Shown here piece by piece: positions 1 to 8,215 of a stretch of 34,634 bases of DNA. The position numbers were made by a program, and so were the translations under genes. Origin of the DNA: JBKPCD01 sp046727175 (GTDB lineage Bacteria; Acidobacteriota; Vicinamibacteria; Vicinamibacterales; 2-12-FULL-66-21); NCBI GenBank assembly GCA_046727175.1, contig JBKPCD010000014.1:1-34634 (forward strand), given 5' to 3'. Under the pieces are notes generated by a model. It had not been told where the DNA came from and did no database searches. It saw nothing but the letters and a program-made list of their open reading frames with translations. Position 1 is the stretch's first letter; every line of letters starts with the position of its first letter.

Positions 1-646
1 CGATTCTGGAAACCGGAGAGCCGCTGAACTTCGGATCCGCCAGCGATCAGCTCTGTTTCTTTCTCTCCCCCTTCCTCCGCCTTTTCGCTTTTCCTGCCCG
101 ACCGGCTGGTGCCGGATTATTCGTTTAGCCTGGAGACGTACGTGGCCGCTGACACCGTAGAGCGCGTACGTCCCGGTGCTGTCGGTCATCGTGGTCAGGC
201 CCTCGCCGACGCCCGCGACAACTGTCATTGTCGCGCCGCCGATGCCAAAGCCGTTCTCGGTCACCCTCCCTGTGAGCCGGTACGTGCCGTTCGGTACGAC
301 GACCGTGCTTCGAGGCGCCGCGGTTCTGGTAGCGCACATTGATGAACACATATCCGCTTGCGATGCCCGTTGCGACACCGGCCGCGCTGATCTCGACCAC
401 GCGGGTGTTCGACGAGTTCCACTGTGCCTGTGCAGTGACGTTCTCGACGGAGTTGTCGGATTTGACCGCATTCGCCGTCAGTTGCACCGATTCTCCCGGA
501 GCGACCGCTCCTGGCGCGATCAAGTCGACCCGGGCGAGACTTGATTGCATCGTTGGCTGGGTCGGAGTCTGAAGAGGGCTTTGCTTGTGCGAGTCGCAGG
601 ACGCGAGCGCCAGCGCAGTCAGGGTGGTGAAACGATCGTCGGTCAC
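1..646 (-). pseudogene. Ig-like / carboxypeptidase-regulatory lipoprotein, frameshifted and cut by window edge
   Basis: The reading starts at a GTG at 646. It has a short hydrophobic leader and a lipobox-like LALASC, so an exported lipoprotein is likely. A bacterial Ig-like (BIG2-type) stretch follows: positions about 560-330 give 'VDLIAPGAVAPGESVQLTA' and 'VEISAAGVATGIASGYVFI'. At about 321-330 the frame breaks. The sense continues in another frame as 'VVPNGTYRLTGRVTENGF' and 'GLTTMTDSTGTYALYGV', a carboxypeptidase-regulatory-like beta-sandwich, and stays open to base 1. The original frame instead becomes arginine-rich nonsense ending near 125. It may be a real pseudogene or a sequencing indel. 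Upstream of the GTG no convincing ribosome binding site is seen, so the start is uncertain. The partner and substrate are unknown; such domains usually make extracellular adhesive or scaffold proteins. Confidence 0.6.
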
Positions 647-750
647 CGAAGGTTTCTAGCTATGTCATGCTCCCGCGGTCCGGAGAGAGTGCACCGCGAA
701 GCGGCGAGTCGTGGCGAACTCCTCTGGATTTCCTGATTTTTTGGCGGTGG

Positions 751-801
751 GTCCCGCCACCGAGCCGAGCTGATAACTCCCTCTCTAAACGGTGGCGGGA
801 C
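751..801. repeat. 11-bp perfect inverted repeat in intergenic gap
   Basis: The arms GTCCCGCCACC (751-761) and GGTGGCGGGAC (791-801) pair perfectly around a 29-nt loop. It lies just past the stop of the haloperoxidase gene. No T-run follows the stem on the minus strand, so it is a weak candidate for an intrinsic terminator; an RNA-end stabilising stem is equally possible. Confidence 0.5.
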
Positions 802-824
802 GAAAATACGAACGGGTTCTGCGA

Positions 825-2177
825 TCAGTGTACGGGTCGAAGGAAATTCCTCACGGCTCGATCCGCAATCCGTCGACCGTGTCGGATCCCTTCCTCGACC
901 GCGTTGCGAAAGTGGATGCCGATGAGAATCCGCGACAGCGCGTTCTCGTTCGCCGCCTGCGTGAAGCTGGAATACGATCGGTAGACGGGGGAGGGATCGA
1001 CGCAGGTGCTTCCGGCAGGCAAGGACATGCTGCAGGCCGTGAAGCTGATCCCGTCGGTCCCGAAGACTTCCTTGAGAACTTCCGCCGCGGCACCACCCTG
1101 AACCGCGTGACCGGAATCGTAGTCGGGGATGGGATACGTCAGCTGCAGTGGGGTCCATAGCGGATCACCCACGGTATCCGGGTTGCCGTCGAAGTCCCCT
1201 TCCCGAATCGCGGTGACCGGACGCCAGTAGTTGTAGTGGTACTTGGTTTCCCACGAACCTATGTAGCCATCGGCCATTGCCAGGTTCAGCAGGCCGAAGA
1301 GCCGCGCGTTCTCCCACAGGGCAAGGCCTCTGTTGGCCGAGACCGCCCGCGCCAGTCGGTTCCAGGAAAGCGGCGAGCTCTCAATCCAGAACAAACCAAT
1401 CTGCGTCTGGTCAGCGGTCCGCGCGCTGGGTGTGTTGATGTTGTCCCCACCGAGCACCTTGATTTCGTCGTAGTCAGCGGTGTATTTGGTACTCCTGACC
1501 TTGTATGGCGGATCCGGACGAAACTGCGCGCTGTGCGTCAGCACGAACGGTGTGACGCTACCCCAGCCCGGCGCGAAAGCGAAAGGCACGTCCGGAGTGA
1601 AGCGCCACTCGCCGGGTTCAGTACCCTGCGGATACCCGAAGTCCACCAGCTCTTGGTTCGATCCGTCGTTGGCTCGCAGCGCCAGAATCGCGGCAGCTGC
1701 CGCCTGCCCGACCGCAACACCCGCTGTCTTTGCCGCGCCGTTCGGAATCGCCGCGAGCACCGCCGCGGAGTCCGCTTCGACGGTCGCAATGCCGTTGGCG
1801 ACGCACTGCGGCGATTCCGGAAGTTGACCGACCACCGCGACCAGCGTATCGTGCGCGGCAGCTGCGATGGCGGCAGATCGAGATGCTCCAGGATCCGCCT
1901 CCACGTCGTAGACGTAAGGGCGAGAACGGCGGTCGATGGCGTTCAGCGCGTCGTGAATGGCCACGTGCACGATTGCGTACATCCTCGCTTCAGCGAGCCC
2001 GTTGCCCGAGATGTGGAGGCATGCGGCCGCAGCCGCTCTCGCCGCTCTCAGATTCCAGTCGGTAACCGCGTCCGCTTCGGCGGCCCGTGACGAGAGCAGA
2101 ACGAGGCACAAGACGAGGGAAAACGTGACGCGATTCGCAATGGCTGAGGCCGACAGAGGTCCGGTTGCTCGATACAT
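825..2177 (-). CDS. vanadium-dependent haloperoxidase / PAP2-family exported protein
   Basis: This is a 450-residue protein with a signal-like hydrophobic segment at residues 16-33. The C-terminal half carries the vanadate/phosphate pocket of the haloperoxidase-acid phosphatase (PAP2) superfamily: K312 and R319 in 'KYHYNYWRPVTAI', the S355-G356-H357 triplet in 'PDYDSGHA', and R416 and H422 in 'SRILIGIHF'. Family members bind vanadate and oxidise halides with peroxide, although many bacterial homologues are untested and may be phosphatases. The usual Pro before the Ser-Gly-His is replaced here by Asp. The start at 2177 is supported by AAGGAAGGA about six bases upstream. The gene sits alone on the minus strand behind the lipoprotein remnant, in a possible two-gene unit. 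The periplasmic or secreted location is inferred from the leader. Confidence 0.9.
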   Translation of the reverse strand: MYRATGPLSASAIANRVTFSLVLCLVLLSSRAAEADAVTDWNLRAARAAAAACLHISGNGLAEARMYAIVHVAIHDALNAIDRRSRPYVYDVEADPGASRSAAIAAAAHDTLVAVVGQLPESPQCVANGIATVEADSAAVLAAIPNGAAKTAGVAVGQAAAAAILALRANDGSNQELVDFGYPQGTEPGEWRFTPDVPFAFAPGWGSVTPFVLTHSAQFRPDPPYKVRSTKYTADYDEIKVLGGDNINTPSARTADQTQIGLFWIESSPLSWNRLARAVSANRGLALWENARLFGLLNLAMADGYIGSWETKYHYNYWRPVTAIREGDFDGNPDTVGDPLWTPLQLTYPIPDYDSGHAVQGGAAAEVLKEVFGTDGISFTACSMSLPAGSTCVDPSPVYRSYSSFTQAANENALSRILIGIHFRNAVEEGIRHGRRIADRAVRNFLRPVH

Positions 2178-2294
2178 GGGTCCTTCCTTTGCCTAAGGCG
2201 GCGTTACCGCACACTCGTTTCGTTGCTAATCCGTTAACGATGGCGGCACGGGAATCCGGACACCTCGCAGGCCGCGGAACGAATCGGCCTGATC

Positions 2295-2360
2295 GGAAAT
2301 GGCAAATCCGAGATGGCAAACGTTCAGGTTTCCCATTACCCATGCCCCATTCCCTTTCAG
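2295..2360. repeat. degenerate heptamer array A
   Basis: The stretch falls into 7-bp register with units such as AAATGGC and AGATGGC on the left and the complementary-type CCCATTA and CCCATGC on the right. The right side is an imperfect inversion of the left, so RNA or single-stranded DNA could fold. It lies between the divergent haloperoxidase and sigma-factor genes. It is the same kind of array as those near 13.5, 16.0, 19.3, 22.9 and 27.6 kb. Confidence 0.6.
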
Positions 2361-2447
2361 ATGCGTGCTTTAGCATCCTGCTGGCGCGGTCAGCCCCGTC
2401 ATCAGCGGATGGTAAGATCCGGGCCGCCCCATCGGGCACGGTCCTCA

Positions 2448-3068
2448 ATGTCCACCGACGGCTCTCCCCTCTCCGGCTCGCCGGACCCGCGCGACGAGCG
2501 CGCCGACCAGGAATCGACTTTCTATCTCATCGAGAGGGCGCGCGCAGGGGATCAGGACGCGGTCGAACGGCTGTTCACCCGCCACCTCAGGCCACTTCAG
2601 CGCTGGATCAGCGGACGGCTACCGAACTGGGCCCGCGATCTGGCCGACACCGACGATCTTGTCCAGGACACGCTGCTTCAGACGTTCAAGAAGATTGGGG
2701 ACTTCGAGCCCAGACGAGTCGGTGCGCTGCAGGCCTACCTGCGACAGGCGGTCCTCAATCGCCTTCGCGACGAGGTGCGAAGGAAGGGACGCCAACCAGA
2801 GATCGGCGATCTCGAAGGCGTGGAGCTCGAGTCGGTTCAATCACCGCTCGAACAGGCGATCGGGCGCGAGGCAGTCGAGCGTTACGAGCGAGCCCTCGAG
2901 CGGCTAAGGCCCGAAGAACGCGAGGCCATCATTGCCAGAGTCGAGATGGGGTACAGCTACGAGGAGCTAGCGCAGGTGCTCGGCAAGCCGACTGCGGATG
3001 CCGCGCGCAAGGCGGCACAGCGCGCGCTGGTCCGCCTGGCAGAGGAGTTGAAGGGTGCAGGCGGATAA
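2448..3068 (+). CDS. ECF-type RNA polymerase sigma factor
   Basis: The 206-residue product has the two helical sigma-70 regions of extracytoplasmic-function factors. Region 2 is around 'DLADTDDLVQDTLLQTFKKI' (-10 recognition) and region 4 around 'LRPEEREAIIARVEMGYSYE' (-35 recognition helix-turn-helix). I chose ATG 2448 because family homology begins soon after it; longer in-frame starts at 2313 and 2409 add only low-complexity sequence. No strong ribosome site is visible. The 3' end overlaps the kinase gene by 14 bp, so the two are probably translationally coupled. Sigma/kinase pairs of this kind are known in Acidobacteriota and Planctomycetota, where phosphorylation is thought to control the sigma factor. 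The target promoters are unknown. Confidence 0.9.
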   Translation: MSTDGSPLSGSPDPRDERADQESTFYLIERARAGDQDAVERLFTRHLRPLQRWISGRLPNWARDLADTDDLVQDTLLQTFKKIGDFEPRRVGALQAYLRQAVLNRLRDEVRRKGRQPEIGDLEGVELESVQSPLEQAIGREAVERYERALERLRPEEREAIIARVEMGYSYEELAQVLGKPTADAARKAAQRALVRLAEELKGAGG

Positions 3069-5634
3069 GGGCATCGTTCCCGACCTCGCCGAGGCGATCC
3101 TCGACGGACGGGCCATCGACTGGGGAGCCGCCGAGTCCAGCGCAAACCTCGAAGAACGTTCGCTCCTCCAGGAGCTCAGGCTCCTCGCCGCCGTCGCCAA
3201 CTTCCATCGTCAACCCGCGGACTTCGGTTCCAACGATCAATCACCAGTCCGGCATGCGCCGCGCGGCGACGTGCCGGAGAACTGGGGACACCTTCGGGTG
3301 CTCGAGCGGATCGGCCGCGGCGCGTTCGGTGAGGTGTTTCGCGCGTGGGATACGAGACTCGATCGCGAGGTCGCGCTGAAGCTTCTAGCCGCGGAGTCGA
3401 CCGACAGTCGTGCGACATCGATCATCGAAGAAGGCCGTCTGCTTGCTCGCGTACGCCATCCCAATGTCGCCACGATTTACGGCGCCGAGCGGATCGGCAA
3501 TCGTGTGGGCTTGTGGATGGAGCTCGTCAACGGCCGCACGCTCGAACAGATTCTCGAGACAGGAAAGGTCTTCACGGCCGCGGAGGCCATCACCATCGTG
3601 GTTCAGGTCTGTCGCGCGATATCTGCAGTCCATCGTGCAGGACTGATTCATCGAGACATCAAGGCCCAGAACGTCATGGTTGCCGAGGACGAGCGTGTGG
3701 TGCTCATGGACTTCGGCACTGGATACGAACCGAACGACGGTTCACCGACGACGCTTGCGGGGACGCCGCTCTATCTCGCGCCCGAGCTGCTGACCGGGCG
3801 CGACGCCACCGTGCAGAGCGACATCTACAGCGCCGGCGTGTTGCTGTACCACATCCTCACGCGATCCTATCCAGTCGAAGCCGCCTCGCTCTCAGAACTC
3901 AGCGAGCATCATCAGAATCGCGAGTATCGATCGCTGCGTGCCGCGCGGCCTGATGTTCCAGCAAAGCTCGCAAGCGTCGTCGATCGAGCGACAGATTCCC
4001 AGCCAGACCGCCGCTACCAAACCGCCGATGGGTTCGCGCAGGCGCTCGGAGCCATCCACGCTCGCCTCGGGACCGCTCGTTTCAAGCACGCTGCGGCAGT
4101 TACAGCAGCGCTCGTGTTGATCTCGTGGGGCGCATGGGAGATCCGCAATCAGCGTCGGCCCAATCAACAAGACACCGTCACTGCGGGAACCGCTGCGGAA
4201 CGGGTGCGCGGAACGACAGCGCCGCGCTCGATCGCCGTGCTGCCGTTCAAGCCGCTCGTTGCGAAGGGCGCCGACGAGCAGCTGACGCTCGGGATGACCG
4301 AAGCGGTGATCAACCGGCTGAGTCGAATCAAGACGCTGCGCATCGAGCCGCTAGCGAGGGTACGCCGGTATAGCACGCTCGACCACGATCCGCTGGAAGC
4401 CGGTCGGGCGCTTGGCGCCGACGTGGTCCTTGAGGCGCACTTTCAGGTGACCGACAGCGGGGTGCAGGTTCGATGGCGGTTGCTGCGGACGGCAGATGGA
4501 ACTGCGCTCGCTGCCAGCGAAGGGCGCGAACCATTCGAGGGCATCCTCAGGATACAGAGCCGCCTCGCCGAATCGCTCGCGAATGCGCTGCAGTTGACGC
4601 TCACGCCCGCTGAGAGGGCCGATATTCGACAGGCGGACACGAGGAACCCGGAGGCGTTTCGGCACTACTTGTTCGGGCGGTACCACATGGAGATTCGCAG
4701 CCCCGAGCGGATGCGTCTGGCGGTAAATGAGTTTCGAGAGGCGCTGAAGCTCGATCGTCAGTATGCCCGTGCGTATGCCGCATTGGCCCTGACATCGGCA
4801 CACCTCGCCTGGGTCGGCGGCGAGCGAGGAATCGACGTGATGGCGCAGGCAAAGGAAGCGGCACTGAAGGCACTCGTAATCGACGACTCCGTCGCTCTGG
4901 CGCATACAGCGCTTGCCCACGTGTACGAAGTCTTCGAACACGATCCCTTCCAATCGCAGTCCGAGCACTTGCGCGCCATGGAACTCGATGACGAGGACCC
5001 GTGGGTCCTGCGCACTTATGCCACCTTCCTGATGAGCAGAGGCGCTTTCGATGAGGCACTGGAGTTGAATCGCCGAACATTGGCGCTCGATCCGACATCT
5101 CCGCTCTCGATTCGCTTTCAAGCCATGATGTTATACGTCGCGCGACGCTACGAGGAGTGCGTGGCTGAGAGCCGCAAGGCGCTGCTACTCGATCAGAGCG
5201 ACTCGAGCCTAACGTACAACTGGCTGCCACGTTGTCTGGAGGCACAGGGGAAACGCGATCACGCGGTCGAAGCCTACGAGGAAGGCCGCGCGTTACGCTT
5301 GGATCCTCAGGCGGCAAAATACCTCAAAGCCATCTACGCCACGCATGGCTGGGAGGCGTACTGGCGCGAGCGCCTGCAGCTTGCAAAAGGCAACCTCCTG
5401 GCATCAGCGCTTGCGAACATCCGACTCGGCAACATCAATCAAGTGATCGAGGCTCTGGAGCGGATGTATGAAACACGCGTTCCCTGGATTACTTACACCA
5501 ACCACCCCGAATGGGATCCAGTTCGTTCGGATCCACGATTCCAGGCGGTTCGCACACGCGCGCGCCTGACCGACGACATGAATGAGAGACTGGTCGCCGC
5601 GCGAGGCGCGGCTCGAGCCGCGTCGGCGCGGTGA
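3055..5634 (+). CDS. Ser/Thr protein kinase with TolB-like and TPR domains
   Basis: The 859-residue protein has a eukaryotic-type kinase domain at about residues 78-340. Visible motifs are the glycine loop GRGAFGEV (87-94), catalytic Lys109, HRD 199-201 with Asn206, DFG 219-221 and APE 242-244, so it should be active. One membrane segment follows (about 345-363). Then comes a TolB/FlgO-like domain starting 'RSIAVLPFKP' (391-520) and several tetratricopeptide repeats to about residue 800. The kinase should be cytoplasmic and the TPR part exported or periplasmic. The GTG start at 3055 has GAGGAG upstream and lies inside the end of the sigma-factor gene. The likely job is relaying an envelope signal to the sigma factor encoded immediately upstream; that link is inference from context. 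Confidence 0.93.
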   Translation: MQADKGIVPDLAEAILDGRAIDWGAAESSANLEERSLLQELRLLAAVANFHRQPADFGSNDQSPVRHAPRGDVPENWGHLRVLERIGRGAFGEVFRAWDTRLDREVALKLLAAESTDSRATSIIEEGRLLARVRHPNVATIYGAERIGNRVGLWMELVNGRTLEQILETGKVFTAAEAITIVVQVCRAISAVHRAGLIHRDIKAQNVMVAEDERVVLMDFGTGYEPNDGSPTTLAGTPLYLAPELLTGRDATVQSDIYSAGVLLYHILTRSYPVEAASLSELSEHHQNREYRSLRAARPDVPAKLASVVDRATDSQPDRRYQTADGFAQALGAIHARLGTARFKHAAAVTAALVLISWGAWEIRNQRRPNQQDTVTAGTAAERVRGTTAPRSIAVLPFKPLVAKGADEQLTLGMTEAVINRLSRIKTLRIEPLARVRRYSTLDHDPLEAGRALGADVVLEAHFQVTDSGVQVRWRLLRTADGTALAASEGREPFEGILRIQSRLAESLANALQLTLTPAERADIRQADTRNPEAFRHYLFGRYHMEIRSPERMRLAVNEFREALKLDRQYARAYAALALTSAHLAWVGGERGIDVMAQAKEAALKALVIDDSVALAHTALAHVYEVFEHDPFQSQSEHLRAMELDDEDPWVLRTYATFLMSRGAFDEALELNRRTLALDPTSPLSIRFQAMMLYVARRYEECVAESRKALLLDQSDSSLTYNWLPRCLEAQGKRDHAVEAYEEGRALRLDPQAAKYLKAIYATHGWEAYWRERLQLAKGNLLASALANIRLGNINQVIEALERMYETRVPWITYTNHPEWDPVRSDPRFQAVRTRARLTDDMNERLVAARGAARAASAR

Positions 5635-5651
5635 CCGTGTGATCTACACGG
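5635..5651 (+). terminator. weak hairpin after kinase gene
   Basis: CCGTGT and ACACGG flank a 5-base loop directly after the kinase stop codon. A second GC-rich fold (CCGG...CCGG) follows to about 5682. There is no T-tract, so factor-independent termination is doubtful. The gap lies between convergent genes. Confidence 0.3.
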
Positions 5652-5713
5652 ACCGGTTGGGCCTTTGGCCGGGAGACGCCGTTTGTCGGTTCTCGCCGGC
5701 CTGGACATTCGAG

Positions 5714-6130
5714 CTAGATTGAAAGCAGCCGCTCGAAGAACGATCGATAGCGCCGCATCGCCTGCCGCAGATCCTCGGTCGAGATCTGCTCGGAGCGTTC
5801 CCATTGCGATTCGAGCTGACGACGCTCGTCCGCGAAGATCTCGGCGAGTCGCTTCATGACCTCGGCTACGAGCGCGTCGGCCTCTTCAACGGCCTTCCGT
5901 GGCTCGTCGACGAAGCCTGTCTGGATTGCGCTCCAGCGCGTGCGGTACCCCGCAGCGTCCTCGTTGACGAAAAGCGGCGCCGGTGCTTCGTCAACGCTCC
6001 GTGGCGCGTCTGCCACCGGAGCTCGGTCGTCCCGATCGCGACCCTCGACCGGTGGCCGCGCCGGTTGGTCGGCAGCCTCGGCGATGTCGCGGGTGGACAA
6101 TTTCCTGTCGTCGTTGCGAACTTCGCTCAT
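5714..6130 (-). CDS. conserved hypothetical protein, soluble paralogue of the upstream gene
   Basis: This 138-residue protein has a polar, disordered first half rich in Arg, Asp and Pro. Its helical second half, beginning 'RTRWSAIQTGFVDEPRKAVE' and ending 'STEDLRQAMRRYRSFFERLL', closely resembles the C-terminal half of the protein encoded just upstream (shared 'TEDLRQA...YR.LFE.LL' and 'FVD.P..AV' patterns). I recognise the family only as a conserved unknown often found as adjacent pairs in GC-rich bacteria. The ATG overlaps the upstream stop as ATGA, so the two are translationally coupled. No signal peptide or membrane segment is seen. Function is unknown. Confidence 0.75.
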   Translation of the reverse strand: MSEVRNDDRKLSTRDIAEAADQPARPPVEGRDRDDRAPVADAPRSVDEAPAPLFVNEDAAGYRTRWSAIQTGFVDEPRKAVEEADALVAEVMKRLAEIFADERRQLESQWERSEQISTEDLRQAMRRYRSFFERLLSI

Positions 6131-6681
6131 GCTCGTCTCCTCTCGGGCTCGCGCGCGTCGAGCAGATCCTCGAACAGTGCGCGGTAATGGACGATGGCCT
6201 GACGCAGATCCTCGGTCGACGCGGCCTTGCGGGAGTGTCGATCGGCGATGATCCGCGCTTCACGGTAGTGCTGGATGACGGCCGGATGATCGACCGACAC
6301 GTCCTCGGTGCGCCGCTCGAAGTCACTCATCGGATAGCCTCGAGCCGTCATCAACTCCGTCACGAGGATGTCGCTCTGGCTGACTGCGGCAGCCGGGTCG
6401 TCGACGAACAGCGCCTGCACGCGACGCCAGGCATCGGAAAAGTGTCGATGCTCTTCCGCTGTCAGGGCTCGAATCGCGTAGCGGCTGACGCGCTTCTCGC
6501 GTCGCTCGAGGAGCGACTCCGCCTTGCGCGCGTCGCCGGTGTCGCGCACCGCGCGCTCGTATTCGGGTCCGAACCGCGTCCTGAGCCGTTCTCGCCTGCG
6601 CCGGTCGATGTACATCCACGCAATCACAACGGCGACAACCGCGATGACGGCAACGATCACGATCATCATGGTGTTGGTCAT
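6127..6681 (-). CDS. conserved membrane-anchored hypothetical protein
   Basis: The 184-residue product starts with one strong membrane helix (residues 5-24, 'MMIVIVAVIAVVAVVIAW') followed by basic residues, so the bulk is probably cytoplasmic with the N-terminus in the membrane. The rest is charged and helical with blocks 'RFGPEYERAV', 'FVDDPAAAV', 'RGYPMSDFE' and 'STEDLRQAIVHYRALFEDLL'. This matches a widespread unnamed family. AGAGGAT six bases before ATG 6681 supports the start; a much longer upstream reading lacks family similarity. It forms an ATGA-overlapping pair with the 138-residue paralogue and is divergent from the phospholipase-like gene. Confidence 0.8.
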   Translation of the reverse strand: MTNTMMIVIVAVIAVVAVVIAWMYIDRRRRERLRTRFGPEYERAVRDTGDARKAESLLERREKRVSRYAIRALTAEEHRHFSDAWRRVQALFVDDPAAAVSQSDILVTELMTARGYPMSDFERRTEDVSVDHPAVIQHYREARIIADRHSRKAASTEDLRQAIVHYRALFEDLLDAREPERRRA

Positions 6682-6825
6682 GTGAATCCTCTGAACGACC
6701 CATCGCAATCCGGGTACCATGCGCGACCGACCATCGGAACACAGCCATATGGGCAAAAAAATGCTCACTTCGCATCGCGAGATTCCGTCTGACAGCGTTT
6801 CGACGCGTCTGCAAGTCCACGTCGC

Positions 6826-8184
6826 GTGAAAAGCACGACTGCACCGTTGAGCACGCCTTGTGCACACATCATCCTTGTGAGAAGTCGATGTCGCTCGAGT
6901 GTGTTGCTGCTGACCCTCATATTCCTCTTCCTGCCGAGCAATTCGGCGAGCGGATACTCGGTCCTCGCGCATGAAGCGCTCATCGACGTACTGTGGGATA
7001 CGCAGATCGCTCCGCTGCTCCAGCGGCGCTTCCCGCACACCTCGGCCGCCGATCTCGGACGGGCTCGAGCGTTCGCGTACGGCGGTGCTGTGATTCAGGA
7101 CCTCGGGTACTACCCGTTCGGCAGCCGGCTGTTCACGAATCTCGTCCACTACGTGCGGTCTGGCGATTTCGTGGAGGCACTGATCCGGGATGCGACCGAC
7201 GCCAACGAGTACGCGTTCGCGCTCGGCGCCCTCGCGCACTACGCGGCTGATAACGCCGGGCATCCCGAGGCGGTCAATCGCGCCGTGCCGATGGTGTACC
7301 CGAAGCTGCGTGCGAAGTACGGCGACCTCGTGACGTACGCGCAGTCACCGACGCGGCACATTCTGGTCGAGTTCGCATTCGACGTCGTGCAAGCCGCTGC
7401 CGGCGCCTACGCGCCCGACGCGTACCACAGTTTGATCGGCTTCGAAGTGGCCAAACCCGTGCTCGAGCGAGCGTTCCGCGACACCTACGGCCTCGAGATC
7501 AAGGACCTGTTTCTGGACGAGGATCTTGCGATTGGCACGTATCGATTCGCGCTCGGCAAGGCGGTGCCGCATGTGACGCAAGTCGCGTGGGATACGAAGC
7601 ACGACCAGATTGAGCAGCTCACGCCCGGAATCGACCGAAGCGCGTTCGTGTTCGCGTTCTCGCGGAGCGACTACGAACGGCAGTTCGGAACTGCCTATCG
7701 AAAGCCAGGACTGCTCGTCCGGATAGCCGGGTTCTTGTACCGCCTCGTCCCTCACATCGGCCCATTTCGCGTCCTGAGCTTCAAGGCGCCGACGCCGGAC
7801 GCCGAACGGCTCTTCGTGGAGAGCTTCAAGGACGCGCGCACGCGGTTCGGCGAATCCCTTCGGGCGATCGCGAACCATCGCCTGGACCTGACCAACACGA
7901 ACTTCGATACGGGACGACCACCGGTGCGCGGCGAGTACTCGCTGGCGGACGAAACGTACGCCGAGTTGCTGCACAAGCTGGTTGCCCGGCGGTTCACGGG
8001 CACATCCGACGCCCTTCGCGACGACATCGTCCGCTACTTCGCACACCCGCCGGAATCTGTGGCTGGCATGGAAGGATCCGTGGACGCCGGATCTGGTCAT
8101 CGGAAGGATCGCACACGCGAAAAGCGCTTACAGCGCGAGCTGGCAGCGCTGCCGTTGACGTCCAGCGCATCACCGGACCGCTGA
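6826..8184 (+). CDS. zinc-dependent phospholipase C-like exported protein
   Basis: This is a 452-residue protein with a hydrophobic export leader near residues 24-42, after which mature sequence begins 'YSVLAHEALID'. It carries the zinc-ligand layout of the phospholipase C/P1 nuclease-like fold (PF00882 type): H49, D92 in 'QDLGYYP', H108 in 'LVHYV', then H138, D142 and H146 in 'LAHYAADNAGHP'. Family members hydrolyse phospholipid head groups; this one may have another phosphoester substrate. The start is uncertain: GTG 6826 lacks a ribosome site, and GTG 6877 would give a tighter signal peptide. The C-terminal 40 residues are polar and low complexity. The amidohydrolase gene starts 31 bp downstream on the same strand. 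Confidence 0.82.
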   Translation: MKSTTAPLSTPCAHIILVRSRCRSSVLLLTLIFLFLPSNSASGYSVLAHEALIDVLWDTQIAPLLQRRFPHTSAADLGRARAFAYGGAVIQDLGYYPFGSRLFTNLVHYVRSGDFVEALIRDATDANEYAFALGALAHYAADNAGHPEAVNRAVPMVYPKLRAKYGDLVTYAQSPTRHILVEFAFDVVQAAAGAYAPDAYHSLIGFEVAKPVLERAFRDTYGLEIKDLFLDEDLAIGTYRFALGKAVPHVTQVAWDTKHDQIEQLTPGIDRSAFVFAFSRSDYERQFGTAYRKPGLLVRIAGFLYRLVPHIGPFRVLSFKAPTPDAERLFVESFKDARTRFGESLRAIANHRLDLTNTNFDTGRPPVRGEYSLADETYAELLHKLVARRFTGTSDALRDDIVRYFAHPPESVAGMEGSVDAGSGHRKDRTREKRLQRELAALPLTSSASPDR

Positions 8185-8215
8185 TGTATTCTTTCCCGCG
8201 GTTGGGAGAGAACAC

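Noticed and set aside
6682..7263. Long minus-strand extension of the membrane-anchored protein
   Set aside because: It is antisense to the phospholipase-like gene, lacks family similarity, and a ribosome site supports the start at 6681.
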